A stretch of DNA of 64,000 nt from Gadus chalcogrammus (lineage: Eukaryota > Chordata > Actinopteri > Gadiformes > Gadidae). Both the position numbers and the translations under genes were made by a program. The notes below the pieces were generated by a model, which saw only the letters and a list, made by a program, of their open reading frames with translations, searched no databases and was not told the origin of the DNA. Position 1 is the stretch's first letter. Every line of letters starts with the position of its first letter. Shown in pieces: positions 29,073 to 38,929 of the stretch. The stretch lies in assembly GCF_026213295.1 (NCBI RefSeq), contig NC_079414.1, positions 1,444,130-1,508,129 on the forward strand, read 5' to 3'.

Positions 29073-29190
29073 ATGTATGGCCGGGGTGGATGCCACCCCC
29101 TAGGTGGGGTGTGTATGGCATACCCATGTCTGAAGCATGGGTGGCGTTTCTCCCACGTGGTTCCCCATACACCCGGTCCAGCGACTTATT
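29073..29190 (+). ncRNA. Conserved structured element in the ERV-1 3' UTR
   Basis: Perfect hairpins GGGGTGG(ATG)CCACCCC at 29083-29099 and CCCATG(TCTGAAG)CATGGG at 29123-29141 lie inside or next to a longer imperfect stem (about 29107-29118 with 29165-29174). The segment is kept almost base for base in ERV-2 (complement near 30940-31050), which has lost all genes. Simian type D retroviruses carry a nuclear-export element in this position; a similar job is inference. Confidence 0.5.
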
Positions 29191-29312
29191 TTGGTCCCAC
29201 GCTCATGGTTGTTTGTTTTTATGATAAATTTTGCCTTCTTTCTGTTATTTCTAAAAGTGTTATGATGGTAGTCCCGCGCTGAAGTCCTATCCCTCGTACC
29301 CCTAATGAGTAA

Positions 29313-29340
29313 AAGTCGTCTTGCGACGACTTGAGGGGGA
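29313..29340 (+). promoter_or_regulatory. Hairpin and polypurine tract before the ERV-1 3' LTR
   Basis: AAGTCGTC(TTGC)GACGACTT at 29313-29332 is a perfect 8-bp stem with a 4-nt loop. It is followed at once by the purine run GAGGGGGA (29333-29340) and two bases before the LTR. ERV-2 has the same hairpin at 30782-30801. Confidence 0.75.
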
Positions 29341-29342
29341 TA

Positions 29343-30182
29343 TGTTGGGCAAAATAACCTGCTGAGCACATATAAATATAGCTAACTCCCACCCTAGCTT
29401 GAGGAGCACAACACATGGCAGTCACGTTACAATATAGTCAACTTTTAACACATAACACAAACATGATAATATATAGTCAGGTCAAGGCCGGAGCTGAAGG
29501 CCCCATCTCCCAGGCAGGCAGATGGTGGACACTCAGACAATGCACCAGTATCATCTCCAGAACGGGAGAGCCACATTAATTATCACACAGGAGACATTTT
29601 GAGAGCTCTTCCCCGTTAGGAGGAACCAAGAGATACCTCTGCCCACACCAGGGGCCTGAGAGCCACATTAATTTATCACACAGGAGACATTTTGAGAGCT
29701 CTTCCCCGTTAGGAGGAACCAAGAGACACCTCTGCCCACACCAAGGGCCTGAGAGCCACATTAAATTATCACACACGAGACATTTCAGGGGGGTACTCCC
29801 CGTTTTAATTTATGACACCGGAGACACAAGGAACTCTCCCCTGTTACGAAGCTCTCTCAGGGCCTGGGAGCCAAAACACACAGAACCACACACACCTCAA
29901 ACGCACACACCTCATCGAGAGGAGGATACAGCATAAAAACTGTACCACACGGGGACTCTTGACCCTCTTCTTCTGAAGCAGACCTTCCACGGAGGCGAAG
30001 CTCTGGACGAACCATCAGCGCTGATTAGGGACTTAGACATATTCGATTTCTCACGCTTTATGACTCTGTATAACCGTTGCCACTTTACTTAATAAATCCA
30101 AGGTCCTCGTGCCGACAGACTTTATTACCTCTCCGTCTCATTTTATCTGATCCAGTAACTAGACAGACCGTTTTTCCCTTCA
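29343..30182 (+). repeat. ERV-1 3' LTR
   Basis: This has the same length as the 5' LTR and no visible difference from it. AATAAA at 30091-30096 would serve for provirus polyadenylation. Confidence 0.93.
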
Positions 30183-30186
30183 ATAC

Positions 30187-30371
30187 ACACATTTTTTATT
30201 TGCTGTAGTGCTGAGTTTAAATCTTATCCATCCTCACCACACACTTGTAATTTCGAGTACTTGAAATAAATTTCATTTGTATAGCCCTCAATCACAGTTT
30301 CCTCATAAGTCAAATCAAAGTTATTTTTATAGCACTTCGTCACAGTAGAGTCTCAAAGGGCTTCCAAGTCA
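30187..30371. other. Spacer between the two proviruses, LINE/SINE tail-like
   Basis: The sequence has TTTCATTTGTATAGC and TTATTTTTATAGCACTTC followed by TCAAAGGGCTTCCAAG, a pattern common in 3' tails of fish LINEs and SINEs. No gene seen. Confidence 0.4.
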
Positions 30372-30375
30372 TTAG

Positions 30376-30771
30376 TGAGGGGAAAAACGGTCTGTCTAGT
30401 TACTGGACCAGATGAAATGAGACGGAGAGGTAATAAAGTCTGTCGGCACGAGGACCTTGGATTTATTAAGTAAAGTGGCAACGGTTATACAGAGTCATAA
30501 AGCGTGAGAGATCGAGTATGTCTAAGTCCCTAATCAGACAATGTTGCATTGTCTGAGTGTCTACCATTTGCCTGGATGGGGAAATGGGGCCTTCGGCTCC
30601 GGCCTTGACCTGACTATATTATCATGTTTGTGTTATGTGTTCGTTGGGTTAGAGCAAGAGTTGACTATATTGTAATGTGTCTGCCATGTGATGTGCTCAT
30701 CAGGCTAGGGTAGGAGTTAGCTATATTTGTAATGTACATGTGATGTACTCAGCAGGTTATTTCTCCCAACA
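30376..30771 (-). repeat. ERV-2 3' LTR, internally deleted
   Basis: This is 396 bp. It matches the 5' LTR with about two substitutions but lacks roughly 267 bp between CCCTAATCAG and GCATTGTCTGAGTG, which includes much of U3 and the likely promoter. Confidence 0.85.
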
Positions 30772-31919
30772 TATCCCTCTCAAGTCGTCGCAAGACGACT
30801 TTTACTCATTAGGGGTACGAGGGATAGGACTCCAGCGCGGGACTACCATCATAACACCATTAGAAATAACAGAAAGAAGGCAAAATGATCATAAAAACAA
30901 ACAACCATGAGCATGGGACTAAAACAACTCGCTGGACCGGGTGTATGGGGAACCACGTGGGAGAAACGCTACCCATGCTTCAGACATGGGTATGCCATAC
31001 ACACCCCACCTAGGGGGTGGCATCCACCCCGGCCTTACATCGCGAGCAGACAATACCAACAATACTGGCAGCAGATGATACACAACAAAACCAACACCAA
31101 ACCATAACAACAACAACAAAATGCAACAGTAAACAATAACGATATAAACAAAAATGCAACAATCACACAAACACTACACAATAACAATCACAGGAAAGAA
31201 ATGCAACCATGAAACGTGTCCCTAAATAATAATAATAATATCAGAAAGATATGAGGTACACAACGAATGGCAATACCGAGGGGGATATGTGTTCTCTCTC
31301 TTATTCTTCCTCACTCCCCTTAGGGTCAAGCAGCACCTAGGACTGTTAAAAGATAAGCCTGGAATGCAACATCCTGAACTCCCCATCATGGAACAAGGCC
31401 TAATAACTATCTCTCACACACAAAAAGATCCTTCTGTCCCTTCATTCACAAATAACTTTTCCCTTTATTATAAATAACTTAATACTGCTCCCCCTTTCCA
31501 AATTTCTATATACACAAAACTACGAAGCTGACCACCAAAATTGGTACAGGCCTCGTCAGGCCGAACCAAAACACCCTCACAGGTTCTAACTTCCATACAA
31601 TTCTAGGGAGGGGAACTACAACATGAGGTGGAGTAGAGGACTTCAAATATGGTGGACGGGGACCTCAAATGGGAGGACTACACATATGGGAAAGGGGATT
31701 ACACTCTGGGCCTGAAAACTATACAGAGTCCCTTCTCGTGGTCCTGAAACAACCGTTCATTGTTAGAAAAACACGCACTCTATCGCTACCTCCAACTGTC
31801 TAGAGGGAAAATGGTCCCTCTCGATCGTCCTCCGACTTTAGCTCTCCTTGCTATCTCTCCTTGCTATCTCTCTCGCTCCCTCTCACACAAACGCACATTG
31901 ACATGTACATGCTGTCACG

Positions 31920-32200
31920 CACATTCACTCTAACCCCCTTAAGACACAGGTGGGGACTCTAACCCCACCCGAGGGATTCTAACCCCCTTTAAGACATAGG
32001 TGGGGACTCTAACCCCACCCGAGGGACTCTAACCCCCTTTAAGACATAGGTGGGGACTCTAACCCCACCCGAGGGACTTTAACCCCCTTAAGACACAGGT
32101 GGGGACTCTAACCCCACCCGAGGGACTCTAACCCCCTTTAAGACATAGGTGGGGACTCTAACCCCACCCGAGGGACTCTAACCCCCTTAAGACACAGGTG
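31920..32200 (-). repeat. Tandem repeat in the ERV-2 leader, about five copies
   Basis: Units of about 48-50 bp read GGTGGGGACTCTAACCCCAC, then CCGAGGGACTCTAACCCCCT and TTAAGACA(C/T)AGGT on the plus strand. They occupy the place of the GT-cored repeat of ERV-1 but are unrelated in sequence. Confidence 0.85.
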
Positions 32201-32596
32201 TATTTATTACACATCCATTACTTGGCCATCGGTAGTCTTGTATCACTATGCCCGATTCTTATAGGCCCTCTGGTCTCGTGGGTATTCCTTCACCATGCAA
32301 CGAGCCGATATTCGATGTGTCACGCGTTCAGGGTCAATCGGGTTTATGGGGAAATGCTGGGATGCAGTCCTATTCGTCCCCACGAGATATCCCGTAGCGA
32401 ACCGCTCTCACAGTCTCACTTCCTAATGTGGTTCCTATATAACTATGCAGAGTTTGGATTTTATCAACAGGTTCTGCCTACCTTTTGTTGGGCGATCGCG
32501 AGGTGAGACTGCAGGAATCGGTCCGGTGCTCCGGGGTCCCGAGGGCGTGCCGCTCTCCGTCTCTCGTTTCCCAGTTGCGATTCAATTCGACGAAAG

Positions 32597-32614
32597 ATCA
32601 CGTCGGGGTCACCA
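32597..32614 (-). promoter_or_regulatory. ERV-2 primer binding site, tRNA-Trp
   Basis: Element-sense TGGTGACCCCGACGTGAT is the exact complement of the 18-nt tRNA-Trp 3' end, three bases from the LTR. Confidence 0.88.
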
Positions 32615-32617
32615 AAT

Positions 32618-33280
32618 TGAGGGGAAAAACAGTCTGTCTAGTTACTGGACCAGATGAAATGAGACGGAGAGGTAATAAAGTCTGTCGGCACGAGGACCTT
32701 GGATTTATTAAGTAAAGTGGCAACGGTTATACAGAGTCATAAAGCGTGAGAGATCGAGTATGTCTAAGTCCCTAATCAGCGCTGATGGTTCGTCCAGAGC
32801 TTCGCCTCCGTGGAAGGTCTGCTTCAGAAGAAGGTCAAGAGTCCCTGTGTGATACAGTTTTATGCTGTATTCTCCTCTCGATGAGGTGTGTGCGTTTGAG
32901 GTGTGTGTGGTTCTGTGTGTTTTTGCTTGGCCTTGGCTCCCAGGCCCTGGTATATGCATGTGTATCCCTTGTGTTCCTCCTAATGGGGGAGAGCTTCGAA
33001 ATGTCTCCTGTGTGATAAATTAATGTGGCTCTCCCGTTCTTGAGGATGACTGGTGCATTGTCTGAGTGTCTACCATTGGCCTGGATGGGGAAATGGGGCC
33101 TTCGGCTCCGGCCTTGACCTGACTATATTATCATGTTTGTGTTATGTGTTCGTTGGGTTAGAGCAAGAGTTGACTATATTGTAATGTGTCTGCCATGTGA
33201 TGTGCTCATCAGGCTAGGGTAGGAGTTAGCTATATTTGTAATGTACATGTGATGTACTCAGCAGGTTATTTCTCCCAACA
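32618..33280 (-). repeat. ERV-2 5' LTR
   Basis: This is 663 bp, TGTTGGGAGAAA to TTTTTCCCCTCA in element sense. The R/U5 part is close to ERV-1 and U3 is more diverged. Confidence 0.85.
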
Positions 33281-33495
33281 TTAGTCTGTGAAAGCCCTCA
33301 TCCTGTGGGGAAGCAAAACTCAAAGAAACCAAGGAAAGCAGAATGCAGGACTCCTCTTTCCAGGGATGGTTGAGACAGACATAATGGTAGCATCACCATA
33401 ATCTATAGAGTGAGTGTGTTATATGCATGCACACGTTGTTCCTATGTAATAAACATGTATATTGCAAGCGACAGTGTTAGAGGATGGAGCTGTCA

Positions 33496-34026
33496 TGCCA
33501 AATTTGTACCGGCTGCCAAATTTGTACCGGGCGCGTCATCCATACGTAATCCATTCCAAACCTGCCTGGCAACAGATGATCGCGTCGTCCGTTGCCTGGC
33601 AACGTACGATCGCGTCGAACGACGTGAAAGGTTCACGGACATTCGCGAACCTTCTATCTAGCGATCCGTTATCTGTATTGTGCTATTTCGTCCTTGACCT
33701 GCTTTAAACACTCAGTTTACTTGCTAAATTTGATTAAACAATTAAATACAATACAAATATAAAGTAAAAACAAGTGTTATCTAGCGATCCGTTTTCTGTA
33801 TTATGTTATTTCGTCTTTGGCAACATGAGCGCGAATGTTTTTTGAAACCCGCTTTAAACACTCAGTTTACTAGCTAAATTTGATTAAACAATTAAATATA
33901 AAGTAAAAACAAGTGTTTTTACTTTATATTTGGACGACGCGATCATCTGTTATCAGGGAGGTTTGGAATGGATACGTATGGATGACGCGCCCGGTACAAA
34001 TTTGGCAGACGGTACAAATTTGGCAG
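33496..34026. mobile_element. MITE with long terminal inverted repeats
   Basis: The ends are about 72-bp inverted repeats: TGCCAAATTTGTACCG, then GGCGCGTCATCCATACGTA and CATTCCAAACCT at 33496-33567, with the complement at 33955-34026. The motif CCAAATTTGTACCG occurs twice in each arm. The centre has two tandem copies of a 120-140 bp unit (33657-33778, 33779-33918) around TCTAGCGATCCGTT. Superfamily not determined. Confidence 0.7.
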
Positions 34027-34389
34027 TACAGAGCCGCTTAAGCGTGGCCACATGGATGCAATGACCTACGCCGAATAAAGTCTAGCAAGCTACACTTAGA
34101 AATACTCATATAATCATACTCAACACAGGTGATTACAATCATGTACATTCATTTATACCATGGCCAGAGAACATTTCATTTTGTAGGGGTGTTTATTATC
34201 TCAGATAAGAGCAAGTAATCACTCCATACAAATCCTCCTGAAATCAGCCTTCCTACAAAGTTAGTAGTAAGGTCTCTTTTGTTTCCATAATGAGCAAAAC
34301 CAGAGGTGCCTTTGGCGCCCCTGTGAAAAGGGTCTATACAATTTCAATAAATAAAAAATGTAAATGTAACAACAGCTTAAGGCAGCAAC

Positions 34390-34560
34390 CTGCCGAACTA
34401 CGTAAGGGATAATGTATAGAACGCCGGTCATAATTTAAGCCCCTTCAGGGCCAAGCAAGATCCCTCCGCTTTGCGTCAGGGTCCGGTTCGCCCAGTCGGC
34501 GCTTATTCCCCCAATAATAACTGGCGTTCTACACATTATCCCTTTTATTACACGGCAATT
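34390..34560. mobile_element. Foldback/MITE-like inverted repeat
   Basis: AAGGGATAATGTATAGAACGCC at about 34404 is matched by GGCGTTCTACACATTATCCC at about 34522 in inverted orientation, around a short GC-rich centre. No clear target duplication. Confidence 0.5.
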
Positions 34561-35170
34561 GTTGTGGATAAAACCACGGTCTAATACAAAATACGAGAGG
34601 TCGAGAAAGACTAAAAAATAAAGATTGATCAAGGCTTTATTGCAACTGCAGAGTAACAACATCACCCGAGTTTGTTTGCAAAGAACTGCCCCCAACGGGC
34701 CGCGATTTCTAAGGTAACCCCAGCATCTGTGACCCCCTAGACCAATTACAGCGCTCTAAAATTCAATCTACGGGCACTCCACGGTCCCCATTAACATTTA
34801 TATTCCCGCTCCCATGCCCATATTACATTCTCATGCATTCATGCATTAGGTACAAAAGGTTTACATAATAAACATTACAGTTACATGAAGTTACATATTA
34901 TGCATTACAGTTATATGAAGTGAGATCTTTGATTAAAATCCATTCATCGCCTTGTTTATTAACCTGATCTTAAATCACCATGACTTACCACGTGTTTAAA
35001 GGGGAAATATTATGAAAACAACACTTTTCCTGGGATTTGGGGTGTTGTTTTAGGTCTTTGGTGCTCCCTGCAACATACAAACTTTGAAAAAAGTCTGTAC
35101 ATGATTTTTTGAGTGAGATATGCATTTCTGAAAGTACCCCGCTTACAGTTACCAAACGAGCGAGTCAGTT

Positions 35171-35340
35171 CTATTTCATGTAGGCTACGCCGTCTAGGCT
35201 TCGCCTTATGGGCTTGTCCCGTGCGCGCTGAAAATTCAAACTATGCACCTATCAGCGTGGGCACCGCCCACATTTCCCACGGTATCGTGTATATAGCGCG
35301 GTGAATACCGTCACTCATCCTCCCTTTTCTTTCAGCACTT
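35171..35340 (+). repeat. DIRS-B left terminal inverted repeat
   Basis: TAGGCTTCGCCTTATGGGCT, then GAAAATTCAAACTATGCACC and GTGGGCACCGCCCACATTTC are repeated in inverse at 40680-40830 with few differences. A TATA-like GTGTATATAGCG is at about 35287. Confidence 0.88.
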
Positions 35341-35389
35341 GTGCTTATCAGCGAGAAATTGAGAACTACTATTAAGAAGAAGATGAAGA

Positions 35390-36636
35390 CTTAAAAACGG
35401 ATCTCCCGAGCCGGTGGCAGCGGCTCGGGCGAGGCCGCGGACAAACGGCCCCTTTTCAGGGCCACCTGAGAGCGCTCCTGGAGCTAGGTCCTTTTCAGGA
35501 CTCCTATGCGCCTCCTGTCCCGCCTCCCTGGCACCGGGTGACGGGCACTTGGCGTGCTCTGTGTGCCTCGGCACCGACCACGCCGAGGCTGCTATGGCGG
35601 CCCCCGTCTCCTGTGTCGCCTGCCGGGAGCTGCCTGAAGAGGGGATCCTCTCCAGGCATCTCTTCTTTTCCCCTGCGGTGGACCTGACGCAATGGCATCA
35701 TCGACGCCGACGACGACGCCTCCATGGACGGCGACTCGGCGTCCGGTTTTTCCCGCTCTCGGGTTACAACCGCCACCGTCGCGGGGAGATCATGGGTGAG
35801 GCGGCGGCCATCAAAGGGTTTCCCATGCCGGCCCCGCCTCTCGCCCCCGTATCTGACGATATGCAGGGCGAGTGCTTTCGCACCCCATCTGCTTCCCGGC
35901 GGGTTACCCCTTGTTCCCGCCTGTGCAGCACTTGTTTACTGCTGCAGGTGGGGACCCTTCTACCCTGAAGGCTCCGGTAAGCGAGGGGGATCCCTCGCCT
36001 GGAGCCTCCACTGGCAGCGCAACCTAACGAAAAGCCGCTGCCCCCCGACCGCCTCCAGAAGCAGATTGTCGGCCTAACGGACGTTAGGCCGACAATCCGC
36101 GGCGGCGGTCAACAACATCGCCCTGCTCTCCTCTGCCATGGTCTCCTTGTTTGCTGACAGGGAGGCCTACGGCCCGGAGGAAGCCGCGAGATGGCTGGCG
36201 GTTTCCCGCTTTTTCCAGCGCCATCCTCCAGCTATGCCAGCCGATAGCCGTTTCGGCCGGCCAGCATATGGCGTGGGCTACCATGATTCAAAGGGTCATA
36301 TGGCTCTCCCACACTGCGGTGCAGGAACGAGAGCAGGCCAGCCTCGTCCAGGGTCCACTAGCGCCTGATGGCCTATTTGGTCCCCGGTTCTCCGAGGTGC
36401 TCGCGCACCAGCAGTCAGTCCGTGAGAATCGTTCCCGGTTCGGGGCGATTCTCACGTGCTCCTCCCACCAGCAGGCTGGGAGGAGGCGGGGTCCAGACCG
36501 GTCCCAGCGTTCCAGGGGGCCGCCTCCGACTCCAGCCCCGGTGCCGCAGCAGCCGGGTAGAGCAGCGCCACGGACCGGTAAGTTCCGGAAGCTTGCTCCT
36601 ACTTTTTCTTTCCCTATTAAAAAAAAGAAAAAGTAA
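35390..36636 (+). pseudogene. DIRS-B gag-like region, frameshifted
   Basis: Three overlapping frames carry pieces of a gag-like protein: 35414-35700 (Cys/Pro-rich), 35700-35990 (DADDDASMDGDSASGFSRSR) and 36150-36636. The last contains QLCQPIAVSAGQHMAWATM and ends in a Pro-rich, then Lys-rich tail (FSFPIKKKKK). The position and the N-terminal Cys-rich, C-terminal basic layout mirror DIRS-A gag. Short inverted repeat at 36065-36100 (GGCCTAACGGACGTTAGGCC). Confidence 0.6.
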
Positions 36637-36919
36637 AGACCGTTCGGCCGAACAGCGGTAGGCTACATGGTACCTAAAGAGCGATATTCCTCAGGCCACC
36701 TGCGTCCTACGCTTGTGGTGCGTTCCTCCATGTTGCCTCTTCCCCCCTCTCAGCCCTGTGGCTGTAGGGTGGCGGTCGGACGGCGTGTTCACATGGCCTC
36801 TGATTCACCTGCTTCTAAGAAGCGGCGTCCCTTGGAGCCTTGTGGACGGATCAGAGACTCGTTGCACGAGCCCGTGGATACGGCCGCTTGTACCGGTCTC
36901 CCAGTTCCCCACATTATAG

Positions 36920-38590
36920 GTGAGGAGACGGGTCCGCGCGCTGTGGCTACAGCCTGCGGACAGCGCATGCGCACAGGTGTGGCGGCCGGACGGCTCGCTC
37001 CCTGTTCAGCGGGCACGAGCGCGACGTCTAGACAGCTCGTTGTTTTTACAGCGGCTGGATCTGGTACGTCTCCTACGCTCGCTGAGCCTCCTCCCTTTCA
37101 TGGGAAGCCCCCCTTGGCTCACACGCAGTGTGGAGGCGGTAGGGGCAGAGGAATACGGGTTATTCCTGGACAGTCTTCCTCAGCTGTCGGCTCGCCCTCT
37201 CTCCGACCGCTATGCATGTTGGCAAGAGCGGTGCGTTCTGCCATCGTGGTTGGACACCACGTTGAGATGGGGCCATCCCATACAGTTCAAGCGTCGTCCC
37301 CCACCCTTTATGGGGTTGGTGGAGACCACGCTACGGGACCCGGCTGCGAGCAGGGCTCTGGCAGCAGAGGTGACACGTCTCTTGGTAAAGGGGGCCATCA
37401 CTGTCGTTCCTCCCCACGAGTCTCACCTAGGGTTTTATTCCCGCTACTTCCTGGTTTCCAAGAAGCCAGGGGAAAAGAGACCTATTCTGGATCTTCGCGT
37501 GTTCAACAGATCCGTTGCCATGAGGAAGTTCAGAATGCTCACTGTCGGAGCGTTGTTCCGGTGTGTGAGAGAGGGCGATTGGTTCACATCCCTGGATCTC
37601 AAGGATGATTACTTCCACGTCCGTGTTCGGCAGGCGCACAGGAAGTTTCTCCGCTTTGCCTTTATGGGGATGGCATACGAGTACCAGTGTCTGCCGTTCG
37701 GCTATTCCCTGGCTCCGCGCACCTTCTCGAAGTGTGTGGCGACGGCGTTGGAACCGCTCAGGCGTCAGGAAAAGAGGATTCTCTTCTACCTAGATGACCT
37801 GCTTCTTCTGAGCAACTCAGAAGAGACCGCGAGAAGGGACACCATGTTGGTGATAAACCATCTCGCCTTCCTGGGTTTTGCCATCAACTGGGAGAAGAGC
37901 TCCCCGCTCCCCAGCCGGCAGACAGTCTACTTGGGGCTTTGCCTAGACTCAGCCACCATGACTGCGATGCTTTCGCCTCCTCGGCGAGACGCCATCCTGT
38001 CGACGCTCTCTCGTTTTCGCGTTCGCAGAAACGTGACCGCACTGTCCACCATGCGCCTGTTAGGGCTGATGGCAGCTGCCCACCCCGTGGTCCCCCTGGG
38101 TCTGCTTTTTATGCGCAGACTCCAGCGGTGGTTTGCTCGCCAACGGTTAGACTCCAGGCGACACAAGCTCAGGGTGCTCCTTGTTTCCCGTTCGGTGTCG
38201 CCAGACCTGGAATATTGGAAAAGACCCTCCGCCCTTCTCAGGGGTGTTCCCCTGGGCAGGGTGGCGTCCTACGTAGTGGTCTTCACGGACGCCTCATTGA
38301 CGGGTTGGGGAGGAACGTGCCTCTCTCACTCGGTCGGGGACGAGTGGCGCACGCCCACTACAGCACACTTAAATGTGTTGGAGCTCGACGCTGTGAGGAA
38401 GATGCTGTTGCATTTCTTTCACCTGGTGCGCGGCCGCTCCCCTGCTCTCCACCGAAAGGCGGTCGAGCTCTGGCTTTGGGCTCATCAGTATCTCCTCAGT
38501 CTGAGAGCCCTGCATATCGCGGGCGCTCAGAACTTTGGGGCGGTCCCCGCCGAGACGAGTGGCGGTTACATCCCGACATTGTCAGACTGA
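36920..38590 (+). CDS. DIRS-B reverse transcriptase and RNase H (long open frame)
   Basis: 556 codons stay open. RT motifs appear in order: FYSRYFLVSKKPGEKRPILD, WFTSLDLKDDYFHV, CLPFGYSLAPRTFSKC, and the catalytic box FYLDDLLLL. They are followed by a connection segment (MRLLGLMAAAHPVVPLGLLF) and RNase H start VVFTDASLTGWGG. The frame breaks near 38520-38590. The rest of RNase H (RSELWGGPRRDEW, QVDLFASMGE) continues in the frame running to about 38680, where another shift occurs. The stretch from 36667 to 36920 may belong to the N-terminus. Translation start is uncertain. Confidence 0.82.
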   Translation: MRRRVRALWLQPADSACAQVWRPDGSLPVQRARARRLDSSLFLQRLDLVRLLRSLSLLPFMGSPPWLTRSVEAVGAEEYGLFLDSLPQLSARPLSDRYACWQERCVLPSWLDTTLRWGHPIQFKRRPPPFMGLVETTLRDPAASRALAAEVTRLLVKGAITVVPPHESHLGFYSRYFLVSKKPGEKRPILDLRVFNRSVAMRKFRMLTVGALFRCVREGDWFTSLDLKDDYFHVRVRQAHRKFLRFAFMGMAYEYQCLPFGYSLAPRTFSKCVATALEPLRRQEKRILFYLDDLLLLSNSEETARRDTMLVINHLAFLGFAINWEKSSPLPSRQTVYLGLCLDSATMTAMLSPPRRDAILSTLSRFRVRRNVTALSTMRLLGLMAAAHPVVPLGLLFMRRLQRWFARQRLDSRRHKLRVLLVSRSVSPDLEYWKRPSALLRGVPLGRVASYVVVFTDASLTGWGGTCLSHSVGDEWRTPTTAHLNVLELDAVRKMLLHFFHLVRGRSPALHRKAVELWLWAHQYLLSLRALHIAGAQNFGAVPAETSGGYIPTLSD

Positions 38591-38929
38591 TCTGGCAGAA
38601 GTTCGGGACAGCACAGGTGGACCTCTTCGCGTCCATGGGAGAACACGCACTGCAGGTGGTGGTTCTCCCTCAGCCCTCGGGATCTTCCCCCGTTGGGGGT
38701 AGATGCGTTGGCACACACACCTTGGCCGCGGGCTCTCTTGTATGCGTTTCCCCCGCTCCAACTGATCCTTCCTCTTCTGGAACGGGTCAGACAGGAGAGT
38801 CTGTCCCTGATATTAGTGGCCCCGGAGAACCGTTCAGCTCTGTGATTTCCATAGCTGGCCGCGCTCTTGCGGTCAGCGCCGTGGCCAGTACCGTTCAGGC
38901 CGGATGCGCTCTCACATGCCCACGGGACG

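Larger units (their letters stand above)
28066..29342 (+). other. ERV-1 3' untranslated region
   Basis: No convincing coding sequence is present. Open frames at 28790-29220 are products of T-rich sequence. An 85-bp partial duplication is at 28065-28180 (CTCTCCAGGTG...CCCC twice). T-rich runs fill 28740-29030, then a structured GC-rich segment at 29073-29190 and a hairpin before the PPT. Confidence 0.75.
15639..30182 (+). mobile_element. ERV-1: full-length gamma-type endogenous retrovirus
   Basis: This 14,544-bp provirus has two 840-bp LTRs, a 4-bp target duplication ATAC (15635-15638, 30183-30186), a tRNA-Trp-type primer site, gag, pro-pol and env all open, a PPT, and TG...CA LTR ends. I could find no difference between the two LTRs by eye, so the insertion should be recent. 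Gag and Pol share a frame across one UGA; Env has CXXC and CX6CC. Together these fit a gamma-like (class I) retrovirus. It is longer than typical gammaretroviruses (8-9 kb) because of a 2.3-kb leader, a large Gag and a 1.3-kb 3' UTR. I do not recognise it as a named virus. Confidence 0.95.
30376..33280 (-). mobile_element. ERV-2: internally deleted relative of ERV-1, opposite orientation
   Basis: This 2.9-kb provirus has the target duplication TTAG at 30372-30375 and 33281-33284. It has a 5' LTR (32618-33280), an exact tRNA-Trp PBS (32597-32614), a leader homologous to that of ERV-1 (32200-32596), and a tandem repeat. A gene-free middle of unknown origin follows (31300-31900). It then has the ERV-1-like 3' UTR with its structured element and pre-PPT hairpin (30772-31260) and a shortened 3' LTR (30376-30771). 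gag, pol and env are absent. Keeping all cis signals while lacking genes is what a copy moved by another virus's proteins would look like. Confidence 0.88.
33285..35167. other. Repeat-rich stretch without a gene
   Basis: Apart from the MITEs at 33496-34026 and about 34390-34560, the sequence is AT-rich. 34980-35110 (GGGGAAATATTATGAAAACA onward) resembles a dispersed fish MITE tail. Nothing coding was seen. Confidence 0.5.

Noticed and set aside
28792..29282. Hydrophobic open frames in the ERV-1 3' UTR as an accessory gene
   Set aside because: T-rich sequence gives Phe/Leu/Val runs in several frames at once; no conserved equivalent was seen in ERV-2.
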